DNA of 64,000 nt from Panopea generosa (lineage: Eukaryota > Mollusca > Bivalvia > Adapedonta > Hiatellidae): positions 11,956,482 to 12,020,481 of the forward strand of contig CM055897.1 of NCBI GenBank assembly GCA_029582155.1, given 5' to 3'. The first letter of the stretch is position 1, and each line of letters opens with the position of its first letter. The translations under genes were made by a program, and so were the position numbers. Below the pieces are notes generated by a model that saw only the letters and a program-made list of their open reading frames with translations, searched no databases and was not told the origin of the DNA. This document shows positions 47,178-59,437 of the stretch, piece by piece.

Positions 47178-48029
47178 TCTTTCTGCTTCTTTGTCATAAT
47201 TAATCTTGATTTGCTTTCCCCTCGTGAAAGTAGGATTACAGTTGTTTTTTAAAATATCATTAGCATTTACATATTCGTTTGGTTTCATGACTTTCTAATT
47301 TATTATGATCCATTGCAATTTGTTTTTTAACTCCTGTTTGTTTATATAAGTATTCATTGTATGCGATTAATTTGGTATTGACTTATCATATTTGATTTTG
47401 AATATAAGATGTTTTGTACTTAAAATAAGAAAGTTACTCATGTTCTTTTCTTTTTCAGTTTTAATAATTCTAAAGCTTACAGTTCTCAAATTCAGGTTAA
47501 TATTTACATTTAATGTGCTTATAAAAGCTCGTAACTATGACCAAAATTGCTGAACATGATTACATTCCTAGAAAATATTATTTAAACATTCAACCTTCAT
47601 TGAGCACAACTTACAAAGGTTTGAGCGGACTAATTTGCATTAAAACAAAGATGTATTAGTGGGTATAATTCTCATAATATATATATTCAGGTATTAAAAA
47701 CAGTTTGTATTGAAGCTTTATGGCTATTTTAATTTTTTGTGTGTAATTTACTTGGAAAAATCAGACAGCGCAGGGTTTTTTTTTTATGATCAATCAAGTG
47801 AAGATGGGTCAAACTGAAAATTCCAGAAGAATGAAAAATTATCAAGTAACATTTGAAAAAGACATTAAGTGCTGACTATGTTCAATAAATGATTGTTTAA
47901 AAGTCAATAACCAGCGTGGATTCCGTTTTTACGAATGCATTTCTGAATACGTCATCTCTGTGAACTTACGTAACGCTAAATGAACGTGTTTGGAATATGT
48001 TGTCATTCCAACAGAAGTGCAGATAGTGT
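44814..48029. other. Intergenic or intronic DNA; no gene seen
   Basis: AT-rich. A diverged ~140-bp local repeat is at about 45220-45470 (two units sharing 'ttacaagactatagaaccatt' and 'aagaactggta'-like strings). A (TA)n microsatellite is at 47142-47175. I found no exon with both splice sites and an open frame on either strand. Confidence 0.45.
47142..47175. repeat. (TA)n microsatellite
   Basis: About 15 consecutive TA dinucleotides. Confidence 0.95.
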
Positions 48030-48530
48030 TTGATTTGATGTTAGGACCTGACCCACCGATCCAATCATTCCATTCATGTTCTATGGGGTTCAGACTGGGG
48101 ATATAGAGGGATTACCACTGGTCTCGCGTGTATTGCAAATGATGTCGTGCCCATAACAGCTCGGTGACGCGCTGTTGGAATCTGACCAGTGTATGACCGA
48201 CAAGCACGAGTTGGAACACGGTTTTCTCTCAAACGGTTTATAACCATCTGTGCATGAACACCGTAATGCCAAGGAGTACGTGGTGCAGGTAAGAAACGAC
48301 TACGTAGGTGAATCAAAGTAATAGTGCGATGAGTTTGCAACGTTGTACGTACACGGCGGGGTCTGACATGATCTCTGACATATCCAGTAGTATTGTCCCG
48401 GTTCGCAAGAATATGTAAAGCTTATCTGGAACAGTCAAAATGACGTGCAACAGTATTTACCAATGACACGGCCCGGAGCATACAAAGAGCCTGATTTCTC
48501 TCAGTTTCAGAAAGATGTGGCATCGCTAAA
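48030..48530 (-). pseudogene. Tc1/mariner transposase, internally deleted
   Basis: On the minus strand the N-terminal helix-turn-helix reads MPHLSETERNQALCMLRA and NTVARHFDCSR (about 48517-48420). After a short frame change comes TITLIHLRSRFLPA, then VINRLRENRVPTRACRS and a histidine-rich ARHRAVM (48340-48120). It then jumps directly to SLNPIEHEWNDWI (about 48100-48060), the motif around the last catalytic residue. The DDE core between them, with the first two catalytic aspartates, is deleted. The product would be inactive. Terminal inverted repeats were not identified. Confidence 0.8.
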
Positions 48531-48639
48531 CAAAAGTTGTCAGAAGTCAAAAAGCTCGCCGATGGGATAAAACTCACCACCCATGCAAAGACTGAGATTG
48601 AAGGCAAACAACAAAACTTAAACGCAACTAAATGCAGAG

Positions 48640-49600
48640 TTTAACCAGGGTGTCTACAGATGAAAAATTAAGTCCAAAAGGGCCATTACTCTGCCAAAAT
48701 GCAATCCAGAGTTATGGTTCTTGTGTCTGTGTGTTCCAACAATGATTGTAAACACACATGCGAAGTTTCATTCATATCCAACCAGTGGTTGCATAGATAT
48801 CTTACCTGATAAAAAAAATTAACCTGAAAAATTAAGTTGAAAAAGGGCAATAACTCTGCCAAATGCAATCCAGAGTTATGGTTCTTGTCTCTGTGTGTTC
48901 CATCGATTATGGTAAACACAGATGCGCAGTTTCATTCACATCCATTTAGTGGTGGATAGATACCTTAAACTTAAACGCAAAAGTTTAACTTCAGTGTCTA
49001 CAGACAAAAAATTAGGTCCAAAAGTGCCATAACTCTGCCAAAATGCAACCTAGAGTTATGGTTCTTGTCTCTGTGTGTTCCATTGATAATGGTGAACACA
49101 AATTCGAAGTTTTATTCACATCCAACGAGTGGTTGCATAGATACCTTAAACTTAAACGCAAAAGTTTAACCTGGATGTCCAAGTCCAAAAAGGGCCATAA
49201 TTGTGCCAAAATGGAACCCAGAGTTATGGTTCTTGTCTGTGAATGTTGCATTGATGATGGTGAACACACATGCGAAGTTTCATTCATATCCAATGAGTTG
49301 TTGCATAGATATGTTATGTGATAAATAACTTTAACCTGAAAAATTAAGTCCAAAAAGGGCCATAGCTGTGCCAAAATGTAACCCAGAGTTATGGTTCTTG
49401 TCTATGTGTGTTCCATTTATGATGGTGAACACACATGCGAAGTTTCATTCATATCCAATGAGTGGTTGCATCGATATCTGAAACTTAAACGCAAAAGTTT
49501 AACCTGGGTGTCTACAGACGACGACGCCGACGACGACGACGACGCCGGGATCATGGCAATAGCTCTCCTTGGACTTCGTCCCGGCGAGCTAATAAAAGTG
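48640..49600 (+). repeat. 165-180 bp tandem repeat with (GAC)-rich end
   Basis: Five units each contain gccaaaatgcaa.cc and gagttatggttcttgt (gttatggttc at 48711, 48875, 49055, 49223, 49388). It ends in a gacgacgacgccgacgacga stretch (49516-49548) followed by cttcgtcccggcgagctaat. This layout (degenerate units plus a gacgac end) is a common dispersed repeat in bivalves. The open frames on both strands here are repeat translations. Confidence 0.85.
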
Positions 49601-49880
49601 TTTTTTAAAACAAATCTAAGTTTTGTTATCTGTGTTAAGCGACGAATGATTACTGGTTGGTGTAAAACCTGTAAGTGAAAAACCGGATGTTGCGCACGTG
49701 CAAAGTAAGAAAAACTTTTTTCGAACTCGGACGAATGAATACTGTTGAAATTTTGAAAAATAAATGCATAGTGATTATCCGCAATTAAATCCTGATAGCC
49801 ATGTATAACACGTTTCCGAATATGTATGTTAACAAAAGAAATATTCAAACAGTTTTCATTTTAGGTCAGTTTATATAAGT

Positions 49881-49902
49881 GGGGGGGGGGGGGGGGGGGG
49901 GG
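49881..49902 (+). repeat. 22-base G homopolymer
   Basis: Uninterrupted G run in AT-rich DNA. The length may be unreliable in the assembly. Confidence 0.98.
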
Positions 49903-50311
49903 AATATACTGACAGGAATATTACTGCCGTTGTGTACACACGTCACATGTTTACTGTTATTCCCACTACTGTTGGTGGTGAACTTAACACTTTTTACATG
50001 AAGAGATACTGTTTTTGCTCTTTTATACAGTTTTGGAAATAGTCTCATTCCCAGTTTCGTATAAAACTGAAACTAATCGCCTCATGTTTATTTAAAAAAT
50101 CTTTTTCCAGCCATTCTGTAAATTTCATGACGTTTCACTTCTACATACAGGTCACTCGAAAAAAGTATGACTTGTTCAATTTGTAATTAGCAATCACCAA
50201 TTTGAATATTCCAAAGATAACCTACTAATATTATTGTATCATTATAAAAGTAAATGCCTTACCGTCGCGCTGCCCATTGATCAGCTACAAAATATCTCCA
50301 AAACATCTTAC

Positions 50312-50422
50312 TTCAGTTTTATTTGCTTTAATATCGCTTTCACCGCTGGCTGATGCTCCGTTATTAGTGTCGATTTCATTATTTGTACTAGTTATGTCTG
50401 GCACATTACAAATCCGTGTTGG
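50312..50422 (-). CDS. Candidate internal exon, Ser/Asn/Asp-rich, unknown protein
   Basis: 111 bp (37 codons) bounded by acceptor CATTGTAG (before 50422) and donor GAA|GTAAGA (50311). One frame is open: PTRICNVPDITSTNNEIDTN, then GASASGESDIKANKTE. Composition suggests a flexible linker. It is on the same strand as the CARD exons, 7.6 kb upstream, but ends in phase 0, whereas the 42749 exon needs one base of a split codon. They cannot be joined directly and at least one exon would be missing. It may belong to the same gene or to none. Confidence 0.4.
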
Positions 50423-51985
50423 CTACAATGAAGTATATAGTTGAAGCTTATGATGATGTAAATGAATCGCATAGAAATAATATTGTGTGACTTTAAACAA
50501 AGACATACTTTGACGTTCACAGTTAATAATTCGCGAGCTGTCAGTTTGTCAATCTATTCTTTGCACGTTTTATAATAATGTATTTAACTTTTACAGCACA
50601 GTAATATCACGCAAAACAAGAGGGTAAGTTGTAGAGAAAAGCCAAGATAACCAATTTATCTGTAATTAAATTGCATTGTTAGGCATCTTTGTTATTTTGA
50701 CTGCTTTCGTTTTCTTTGTTTTTCTAGAGAAACCAATATAGTCGATGTTTATAAATGAACCACGGCACTCGGGAACGCTAAAAGTAGTTATATTGGGATT
50801 GATAACTTCTGTATGTTCTTTTGAATATTCTCAATATAGATATATATATATATATGTCAATATCGTTTTCATTTTATAAATTGTCTATGTGTCGAATTAT
50901 AAAGTGATTATTGAATAGTAGTGTCAATATGTCCTTCATTGTATTTTGCAGGACGAAATAGTTAGTCATCAGATTTGGGGCGAGATGATTTTACATATAA
51001 TGATATAAAGACTGTGAAATAGAAATAACTGTATACAATTCCAATCTCATTATCATATATGTATTTATAGCATTTTCATTGTACAACGTCAATTTTTTTA
51101 AAGACTTTTATTTTTCGATAAAACCCTGAAGCCAGACGACTTTTACGTTTCCCTCGTAAACAAAGAAGCATCGACATTTTGATAGTCGGTTTAACAATAT
51201 ACGAACTTAAATGACGTTCACAACGGTTCCACGCTTATTTTAATAATAAAATACAACAAAAGCAAATGTTAGATCTAGTCCTAGCTGTTTTATTGCTTTA
51301 AAGATTTCTTTGGTTCAGCGATTTAACCGGGCGTCACAATCAGATCATAAGTTGTTTGAGAAACAATGAAGTAGGTCATAAAATGTTCAGATTTGTGATG
51401 TTGTACCATTGAATGCTAGTCGTTGACAAAAATTTCCACAGACAAATTTATTTGACAGGAAAAATGAAATAAAAACATGTACATGTAGTTGAAGTTCAGA
51501 AGCAGATCGTGAGACAATGTAAATACACAAACCTTGCACGTAAAAGTCGTTTAAAACGTTCCAAATTCGGATTCTTCATGAATGAGCGTGGATTTATGAC
51601 CTTCGTAAATATTGACACATATTTTAAAAACAAGCGTGTAGACAATAACTAAACAATGACGTCAGCGTCTCCGTATATATACACTGTGGGTATTTCCTGG
51701 AATTATTGATTTTTTATTTGTCTAAATCGAGAGATAAAAGGCGGGTGTTTAATTTTTTAACCGCAAAATATTTCGTCATTTTACAATAAACCAACTAATG
51801 TTACAGTAGAAACAAGAGCCGTTACGATATTACTGGATATTAGATCTAGAGAATTTGATGTCAACCAGGACAGAGGTGATGTATTCTTACGCGTTTACTT
51901 TGCAGCGTATAGTTATTTTTGTTTTGTTTTTTCATTCACTTGAGGAGTCTCAAATTAAATATAATCACCAGGAATGGAATTATAA
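50423..51985. other. No gene seen
   Basis: AT-rich, with a short (TA)n at about 50838-50856. No repeat or exon I can support. Confidence 0.4.
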
Positions 51986-52078
51986 GGATTAAATTCATTT
52001 TTTCTGTTTTTTATGCATGTGTAAAGATTGTCGAATCACGCACAAATGCATAAAAAACAGAAAAAATAAATTTAATCC
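51986..52078. repeat. Imperfect inverted repeat (hairpin), arms about 38 bp
   Basis: ggattaaattcattttttct...gcatgtg (51986-52024) pairs with cacaaatgcat...aatttaatcc (52041-52078) with about two mismatches and a 16-base loop. It could be a foldback element or a recent local inversion duplication. Confidence 0.85.
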
Positions 52079-52139
52079 TATAGTAATTATTTGTTGAACT
52101 AGAAATAAACCAACACCGGTCCACGACTAAAAAATAACA

Positions 52140-54190
52140 AGGACATATTTACAATACAAAGTCCTCTTTAACATGTGAATACTATGGCGAAATTATATAT
52201 ATTTGAACTCTAGATCCTACATTTGAACAAAATTGAAACATCTACGTTTAGGGATCATTTATACCAAGTATTACAAGTCTGGTCTATCCATTTTTTAGAA
52301 GTTTTTTTGTAAATTTACAACTCAGTCCCTTTATGGACCCCTACTGCACCTTATGAATATTACATGCCCTTTAAAGGACCCGGTCTCAACTGTTATGACT
52401 AAACAATAGTCTAGATCTCAAAATGAATTAAATATTCCATAAAATAGATGATAAAAATAAAATTTCTTGTTCCCCATAGAATTTCGATGTAACAAATAAA
52501 ATAAAATAATAGTTGGAATTGATCAGATTTTTTTGTTTTCATGTAGAATATCTGTGTAACGACTGAATGTCTCCAATGAATCATAGCCCCTATATTTGGT
52601 TTAGTTTGAAACTCCTGCGATAAAAGAATAATTTAGGCCAAATATGAATAAGTGTCTGACCAGTCCGGGAAGAAGTGTTTTAGCATTGTTTTTGGCTCCA
52701 GCTGGCAACTTATAATGACTTATGAATAATTATGAATACTAAGACCCTTTTAAAGAACCAACTTTCAAATGTTATGATTAAACCATGCTTAAGATCTCAA
52801 ATGAATTAAATCATAGCAACCTGTGAATTTTATGTTCCCCATAGAAGTCTCGTAGAATTGAGATGTGAAAATCGAAATCCCTTATAACAAGGTCAAAATG
52901 AATTATGGCCTGTTTATTTGAATATATTTGAAATATTATTTTTTGCCACGTATGAACACGTCTGGCTTACCAGTTTTTGCAGTTGAATATTTTTCAAAAT
53001 TCACAATTTATCCCTCAATTGTTCAAATGGAAGCAAAAGTAAGAGTTGACAGTTTTCCCAGAGTAGTCCTATTTAAAAAAATAAAATCCCCTCATGTACA
53101 GTATGCCACATCGTAAAGTGATTTGTTCACAGTTATGCGACCGATTAGTTAAACTATTTGGCATCGGATTCTTGCAGAATTGTTGCAATATTCAACAGGA
53201 TAGATTATACTTCAAAATGATTAGAAAAAAATATTTAGTTAGAGCAATGAGTACGCAATTAGTTATATAATGAGCATAATAGAAAATATGATAAAAAAAA
53301 AGGTGGAGTTAATGATGCCTTTATATAGTCGTTTTGTCATGTCTGAGATGCAATGGATTAGTTCCCATAGGTTAATTCTCAACTCGGATTCATGTCGCCG
53401 GATTTGTTCTCATCTCTTTTATATATCTCCTGTTAATATTTTATACACAATTTATAACCGGAACTTTGAGCTAATCCGCCTCATTACTGTGAACAATATT
53501 ATACACACCGTCAAAGCGTGACATTTGAAAAAATGTTTGAAAATTCACAATTTAATCCCTTTTGTGGCTCCTACTGATTCATTATGAACACGTAAAGCCA
53601 TTGAGCGTGTCAATAACATAGTCCTCTTATGAGGTCACAAGCAGATCATAGCTTCTTCTTTTTATCTAACTTGAATTCCCAACGTATAGGGATCATTTAT
53701 ACCGAACTGAATACATTTGGTTCACCGCTTCTTCAGAGGAATATTTTTGAAAATTCACAATTGTATCCCTGCTTAATGTTTATGAATTTTGATTGATTGA
53801 ATATTTAGCGTCATGTTTATGCCATCGAGGACTAACCGACGACCAATCAACCTAACCACTGTTTTTTTTCTTCCTGGAAGGTTAACTAGTACTCGAGCAC
53901 ACACAACATCTCGGTTTGGTCGGTTCTTGAGAAGAAGAAAAATGTCTGTACGTCAAACTAAGTCCCCGGGGGCAGAGAGAGGGGTAAACTATTTTAAAGA
54001 AAATGTTAAGAACATACAGACGGACGACGGACATACGATGGTCCAAGAGCTCACATTTTGATAGAGAATCACATAGGTATTCAGAGAAAATGTCTTGCTA
54101 GCCAAAAGTTAACAATTGAGGACTGAAAAACGAGACACACGGCGATCACAAAACGTCACATGTGAACCTCTGGCTCATGTGAGTTAAAAC
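52140..54190. repeat. Degenerate dispersed repeat with ~300-bp internal modules
   Basis: Modules with 'gggatcatttata..a..t', 'aatttacaactcagtccctt', 'ttatgactaaacaatagtct' and 'ccccatagaa' phrases recur at about 52160, 52560, 52800, 53560 and 53690. It resembles the 42.8-44.8 kb element in design. It closes with 'cagacggacgacggacatac' and 'tgaacctctggctcatgtga' near 54010-54180. Open frames within have no domain and are not called. Confidence 0.55.
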
Positions 54191-54639
54191 AGTATTGATG
54201 GTTTGTAAAAAATTCGTGAGTGTTTAGTTCTTGGTATCACGGTTTGGATAGGAACGTGGACGAGCCTCTGTCCGATAAAAGCAAAGAGAGGCAGGAATAT
54301 CATTATCCCAATATAATAGCCCTAAACAATATTTACAATATCACCTCAACGCTCGTCGGCAGCAATTCATCTGAAATTAAAATAAATACTATGTGTTTTG
54401 AATTTCGGAGGATACAAAAAATGAAGATCTATAACATAATTAATAGAACACATATTCGTGCCATGTTTATAGTTGGTCCATCACAATAGTTAAATAATTA
54501 TTTACAATTACACTTTGGTAGTAGAATTTATAAAGAGCTGTCGGAGGACAGCACGCTTGAATTTTCGAAGCTTGTCTCAAAATAACTGAAAATTGAAAAA
54601 ATAATACAGCGCATGTTATAACCAGATGCCCAGGAGGGC

Positions 54640-56215
54640 CAGAGAATACTCCACTTGCTTAAAGGGTCCATATATTTTTTTAATGTTCACAATATAACCC
54701 CTTTTGGAGAGCCGTCTTGTCCTCTTCTGGAAAACCCTTACTGCTCTACTCTTACTGGACAAACAGTTATTTCCATACTATTCCTACGCAAAAAAAGAGT
54801 TTGCTTAACGGGTCCTGTCCTTCATTTGTCCAAAGTGCACTACTTACTCGCAGGGATTTGCTATGATCAGACAATAATTCAGATTTAAGTTTTACGCCTA
54901 TTATTCCTTTATTGAAGAAAAAGTTCCAATACAGGGCCTTTATATATTCCAGCCCTTGGTTTGTAGAATATGCAATCTGTGTGTGGATAATTTCTATCAC
55001 ATGCAACACATTTGACAGATCAGTTCTAAAATTACATAATAATAACCGTTTGGGGCCCATTTGATACCGTGTGAAAATCCGACCCTCCTAATTAAGTATT
55101 TTAAACAATATTCATATGTAAAACTCTATGTCCACTTCAAACCCCTAAAATTTAAAGGCGATTTCTATAGTTTTTGTCACTTTCCCCTATGTATGAAATT
55201 GTTTACATCTATTATTTAATTAAAACTAGTACATTTATGCATCGAGATTATAATAAATGGCCTTGAAAATTAATTAAATTAAAGCTGCAATTTAACTGTT
55301 TGGGATACTTAAAAACAAAATCCTTTCGACCGAGTGTCAACTTTTTTTGCAAATTTGCAATAAAAGAATTAGCATTTTTTTTAAATATTTTGAAATATGG
55401 CATGGATAGACTTAAAATCTCACAAAATACTCGCAGATACTCATTCTTATTTAAAAAATAAAATGAAAGTATACACTCTACCACGTAATTAGAGAAAAAA
55501 TGGCTTCAAGTATGTCATCGTTGAATAAAATACAGCTGCTAAAATAACGTTTTAAATGTTAAATGAACATAATTGTACAAATATTAAGATTTCTATAGCA
55601 TTTCATATCCTGGATAGATTGCTATATTTTATAGCAGTATGCAAATTTTATATAATGAACACATTACAAGGGACCAACTTCAGGCGTATCCGTTATTGGG
55701 GGTTTCTTCCATAATAGGACCAATTGTAGTAAAATACTGCGTATTGTGGTAGAGAACTCAGTCGTCAATTGGTACTTCAAACGTGTACCCGTTTTAATTA
55801 TAATACCTGTTTTTATTGTAAACCGCCCTTTTGCGTCCTTCACTTTCTTTTATCAAAACCGACCTGTTAAACATTAAACATTGCTACAAATCGGCAGAGC
55901 TGCTTCCCTTCGTGCGCGGAATCGCTGCGCATGAAAAACTAGAGAAATCGTCTTTAAACATCAAACTGAATAGTATGTTTGCACAAACCGACGAAAAAAT
56001 GAGTTATTTCTATTTTCCATTTGTTTTTATGTAAGACTCCCATAAATAAAAGACACATCTATGTGAGGTTTGAGTATAACTCGTCTAATGGTTTAAAGAA
56101 CATGCTGCTTACGGACAACAACAGACGTGGAACGACAGATGAAGTATGACAGATGAAGGACGACACACCATCTCAAATGCATTTCAGGTCTTTTGTAAGT
56201 AGAGCTAAAAGCTAA
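54640..56215. repeat. Degenerate dispersed repeat, second copy type
   Basis: Same kind of phrases (ccctttttgga, taaaactctatgtccactt, ccctaaaatttaaaggc). The right end is 'aacaacagacgtggaacgac', 'acacaccatctcaaatgcat' and 'cttttgtaagtagagctaaa' at 56110-56215, a worn form of the end seen at 21990. Confidence 0.5.
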
Positions 56216-56379
56216 ATCATTACAGTATGAAAATGAATATAACAAAATTTAAGTAAAAGTTATGGCACTTTTCCTTATAAGTTTTCACTTTAATACTGAA
56301 CACACCAATTATTTTCAGTTACATCCAAATAGTATTTTCTGATATGTGAGTTTTGTTAAGCGCTTTAATCAAATCTAAA

Positions 56380-57060
56380 TACAACAAGGGAATAAAGTCT
56401 CGTATAAAACTGAGTCATCCCACTTGTACCCCTAATGGCAGTAAAGTAAATAGTGAATATTCATTGATGAAGGACTGGTAGTTACAGAGGTATGATATTG
56501 CTATAAAACATAAAGACAACATTTTGTAAATATTAATCGAGGCATAATTCTGCCTAAAATCAAATCAGAGTTATCCCACTTGTCCCTTGAGTTTCTTGTA
56601 TTTAATGGAAGTTAACAAGTATAAAATGGGTCATAATTCTGCCTAAAATATAAATGAAATGAAATGTCATTGATGTACAAGTAGTGGTTACTGAATATAA
56701 GAACATGCTTTAAAACTTTACCAAATTTTTTAAGTATAAAAGTGTGCCTAAATCATAATAGAGGTATATCACTTGACCCCTTGAATTCCCTTCAAGGCAG
56801 TCAAACACACATGGAAATTCATTAAAGCGTGGACAGTGTTTATTGAATATATGAGCATGCCTAAAAACTATAACCGAAGTTTCTATGTATAAAAACCCCT
56901 CTAAAATCATCAAAATTGAGATATATCACGCGGCCCATTGAGTCCCCTTTATGGATGTTAGCAGCTTCATTGATGGATTCGGGAGTGGTAACTGAAATAT
57001 CAACATGCCTAAAAAGCAAAAAAATCCCAAACAAACCCGCCAAAATCGGAGAGAGTACAG
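56380..57060 (+). repeat. ~110-150 bp degenerate tandem repeat
   Basis: Units share 'cataattctgcctaaaat', 'tatcacttg.cccttga' and 'aacatgcctaaaa' (near 56550, 56640, 56750, 56860, 57000). Confidence 0.65.
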
Positions 57061-57954
57061 TAGCTTTTTTTTAAAAAAAGTCTCATGTAATGTGTGTTAA
57101 TGGAAGCAATCATCATATTACTAACAGGAGGATCTTGAATAGCTTACGGGTGGCAGTTGAAACAATGCCAACGAAGGCAATTTTTTGATAATGAAAAAAA
57201 CATACATCAGATATCTAAAAATAGTCGTGATATCATAGATAAATAACTACTGTACACACGTCAAATAAAACAATAGTTCAAGATTTGAATCAGTCATTAA
57301 TTATGCAATTGGGTCAGTTAAAACAACGTATCCAAAATATTATGTTGAAGATCAAATGATAACTGCATAACCTTGAGTGCATACATCTTTAAATAATGCA
57401 TTTTTAGTCAATGGATATATATCTATCCGCCAGTTCAACAACTTATCAATAATGCTAAGGTTATATAACCACTGTGTAATTTTGGTGAATGCCATATGAA
57501 AAATGCCAGTGCTAGAGTACATACATGACAATATTTGATGGTTCAAGGGTTTCATCACTAATTATCTGATTTTATTAGTTTAGATATCTTGATTATATTA
57601 TCTACTGTGGAAGTTCGGTGAGGATCAAATGAAAACTGCGAATGATATAAGGCACACAATATCAAAAACACGCAAACAAAAACAATGTTTGACGATTTAA
57701 GACCGTATACAATATGACCAGTTCAATAACTTTTCCAAGGTTATATTATGGTATTATAACTTCAATGTAAGTTTTACACATATATAACTAGGTGTCTGTC
57801 ACAGACCACACAAAAACTGTAAATCAAATATTTTCAAACAAAAGCTATTTATATTCAAAGGTAAAATGTCTCAGATGCACAATACAATTTTAGTGGTATG
57901 TTTGATGTCTAATCAAAAGTCAAACGTTACCAAATGGTTTAAGGTGCTATCTAA
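57061..57954. other. No gene seen; weak local repeats
   Basis: 'gatcaaatgaaaactgc' type phrases at about 57350, 57630 and 57800 suggest an old ~200-bp repeat, also faintly present at 44890. Confidence 0.4.
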
Positions 57955-58145
57955 AGATTACCAATGAGATCATGGGTTAGAGTCAAGCGAGGTAAAAAAA
58001 CCCGTAAGTTTGAAGTTTCCCAGTGACACGTGGAACTATACGCGGTTCTTCTGTCATGTTCCTCGGTATTTTTCCATTTATATTTTCCATTTATGTTTTT
58101 ATATAGAACCTGTAAAATGTTAAAATGGTGTTAAATCTGACTAAT
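57955..58145 (+). mobile_element. Worn tRNA-derived SINE
   Basis: The worn head (catgggttagagtcaagcgagg) gives way to the central part (aagtttcccagtgacacgtgg) and a tail (aaaatgttaaaatggtgttaaatctg) that matches the layout of the SINE at 12330/16760. Both edges are approximate. Confidence 0.45.
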
Positions 58146-58504
58146 GAAATAATACTAGCCTGCTTCAGTTGGTCCATTGTTTGGTTCAGATAATTCCGTT
58201 TCTTCAATTCCTGAGGTTTTCGCCCTTGAACCTGGTAAGAAAATATAATTTCTTACAATGTCTTTGTAACTGAAAGTATATTCTAAAATCTTAATAGATG
58301 AGATGGAGATATGAAACCTTTTATTTCTAAAACATGACAAGAAAAAACGAGCCCTGTGTAACTAAGTGGATTGGATATTATAGACAAGGATATATTTTTA
58401 TTAGAAATTACAATCAACTTCGTTTCCGAAAAAGATTTAATGTTCATGTAGTTGGGTCAAATTTTCCAACATACACGAGGAAGTAAGAGAACCCTCAACA
58501 TGGG

Positions 58505-58745
58505 ATCAAGCCAGCATGTTAAGTCCATACTCCAATGATAGATCATCAGATTCAGGAAAGGAGAGTCATGGGTTCGATCCTCAGTCACGGCAAAATAATT
58601 GATTTATAGTTATATATGTGTAGTGTCCTTGAGCAAGACCCTCCCCCCATATGCTTAGTACTGGTTCTACTCAGGGAGACTTCGAGCGTAAATTGTCTAA
58701 GTTGTAATAACGTTCACAATCGAAGTTAAATAAATAAGTTATATA
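58505..58745 (+). mobile_element. tRNA-derived SINE
   Basis: Box B GGGTTCGATCC at 58570-58580, with a box-A-like ccaatgatagatcatcagatt upstream and 'gtccttgagcaagaccctcc' and 'ggttctactcagggagactt' in the body, a mollusc SINE pattern. The tail is taaataaataag. Confidence 0.7.
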
Positions 58746-59437
58746 GTTTAAAATAACAAGCAAGTGTTAGCAGTCAGAACCCACACAGCCTTTATATACG
58801 GGTCGTTCTCAAGGAAAACCGGGCTTAATGACGTTTTTTTTTGACAATTTTTTTTTTCGTAGTTAACACTGTTTTAATGTTTATTGTACGACGACTACTT
58901 TTTGTATGTTTAAGGTTTTCCTGCGAGATGTATAGTGATGCACGACGTCAATGTACGACGTTTATGTACGACGTTTGACGTTATGATTCAGAAAAAAAAC
59001 CCATTATTTTGCGCGCGAACAATATCGCAATGGCAAACATAACTAAATCATAAGAAAATAACAAAACAAATATTAAATCAGTATAGTATGTAAGACTTTA
59101 TTGAAACGTTTATTTATAAATCAAAACACTAAAATATATCGTGTTTATTGTAGCGAGTAATGACCGGAAAACACCATTTACATACTGGTTTTTGTTCTGA
59201 TCTGAAGTTAAAGTATGTGAAATAATATTTTATTTAAAAGTTACATACTTTTGTTAGTTCATTTATATTAAATAATAGTGTTTTTCCTTAAAAACATACT
59301 AGATAAATTTACATTTGTGTTCCAAATCATATTCATATTATGCATTTATAGATAAGCACAAGACAATAATAATTTTATATGATAGATAGTAATGATAAAA
59401 AATAAGTCGGACGTAAAAGAAAAAATATAAAATTTAC
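58746..59437. other. No gene seen; short cgacgtt repeat
   Basis: tgtacgacgttta-type units recur four times at about 58938-58985. The rest is AT-rich. If the gene to the right is real, this is its intron. Confidence 0.45.

Noticed and set aside
48074-48272. Two overlapping minus-strand frames as separate genes
   Set aside because: Both are frames of the same Tc1 transposase remnant.
49043-49848. Open frames of 90-143 codons on both strands
   Set aside because: Translations of the 165-180 bp repeat and its gacgac end.
49866-50048. Minus-strand 60-codon frame with polyproline
   Set aside because: The proline run is the antisense of the G homopolymer; no other support.
58155-58340. Minus-strand exon candidate (SRAKTSGIEETELSEPNN) after TTTCTTACCAG
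   Set aside because: Only an acceptor is visible, the frame ends at TAG with no donor, and the same bases also give a donor-like site on the plus strand; too ambiguous to call.
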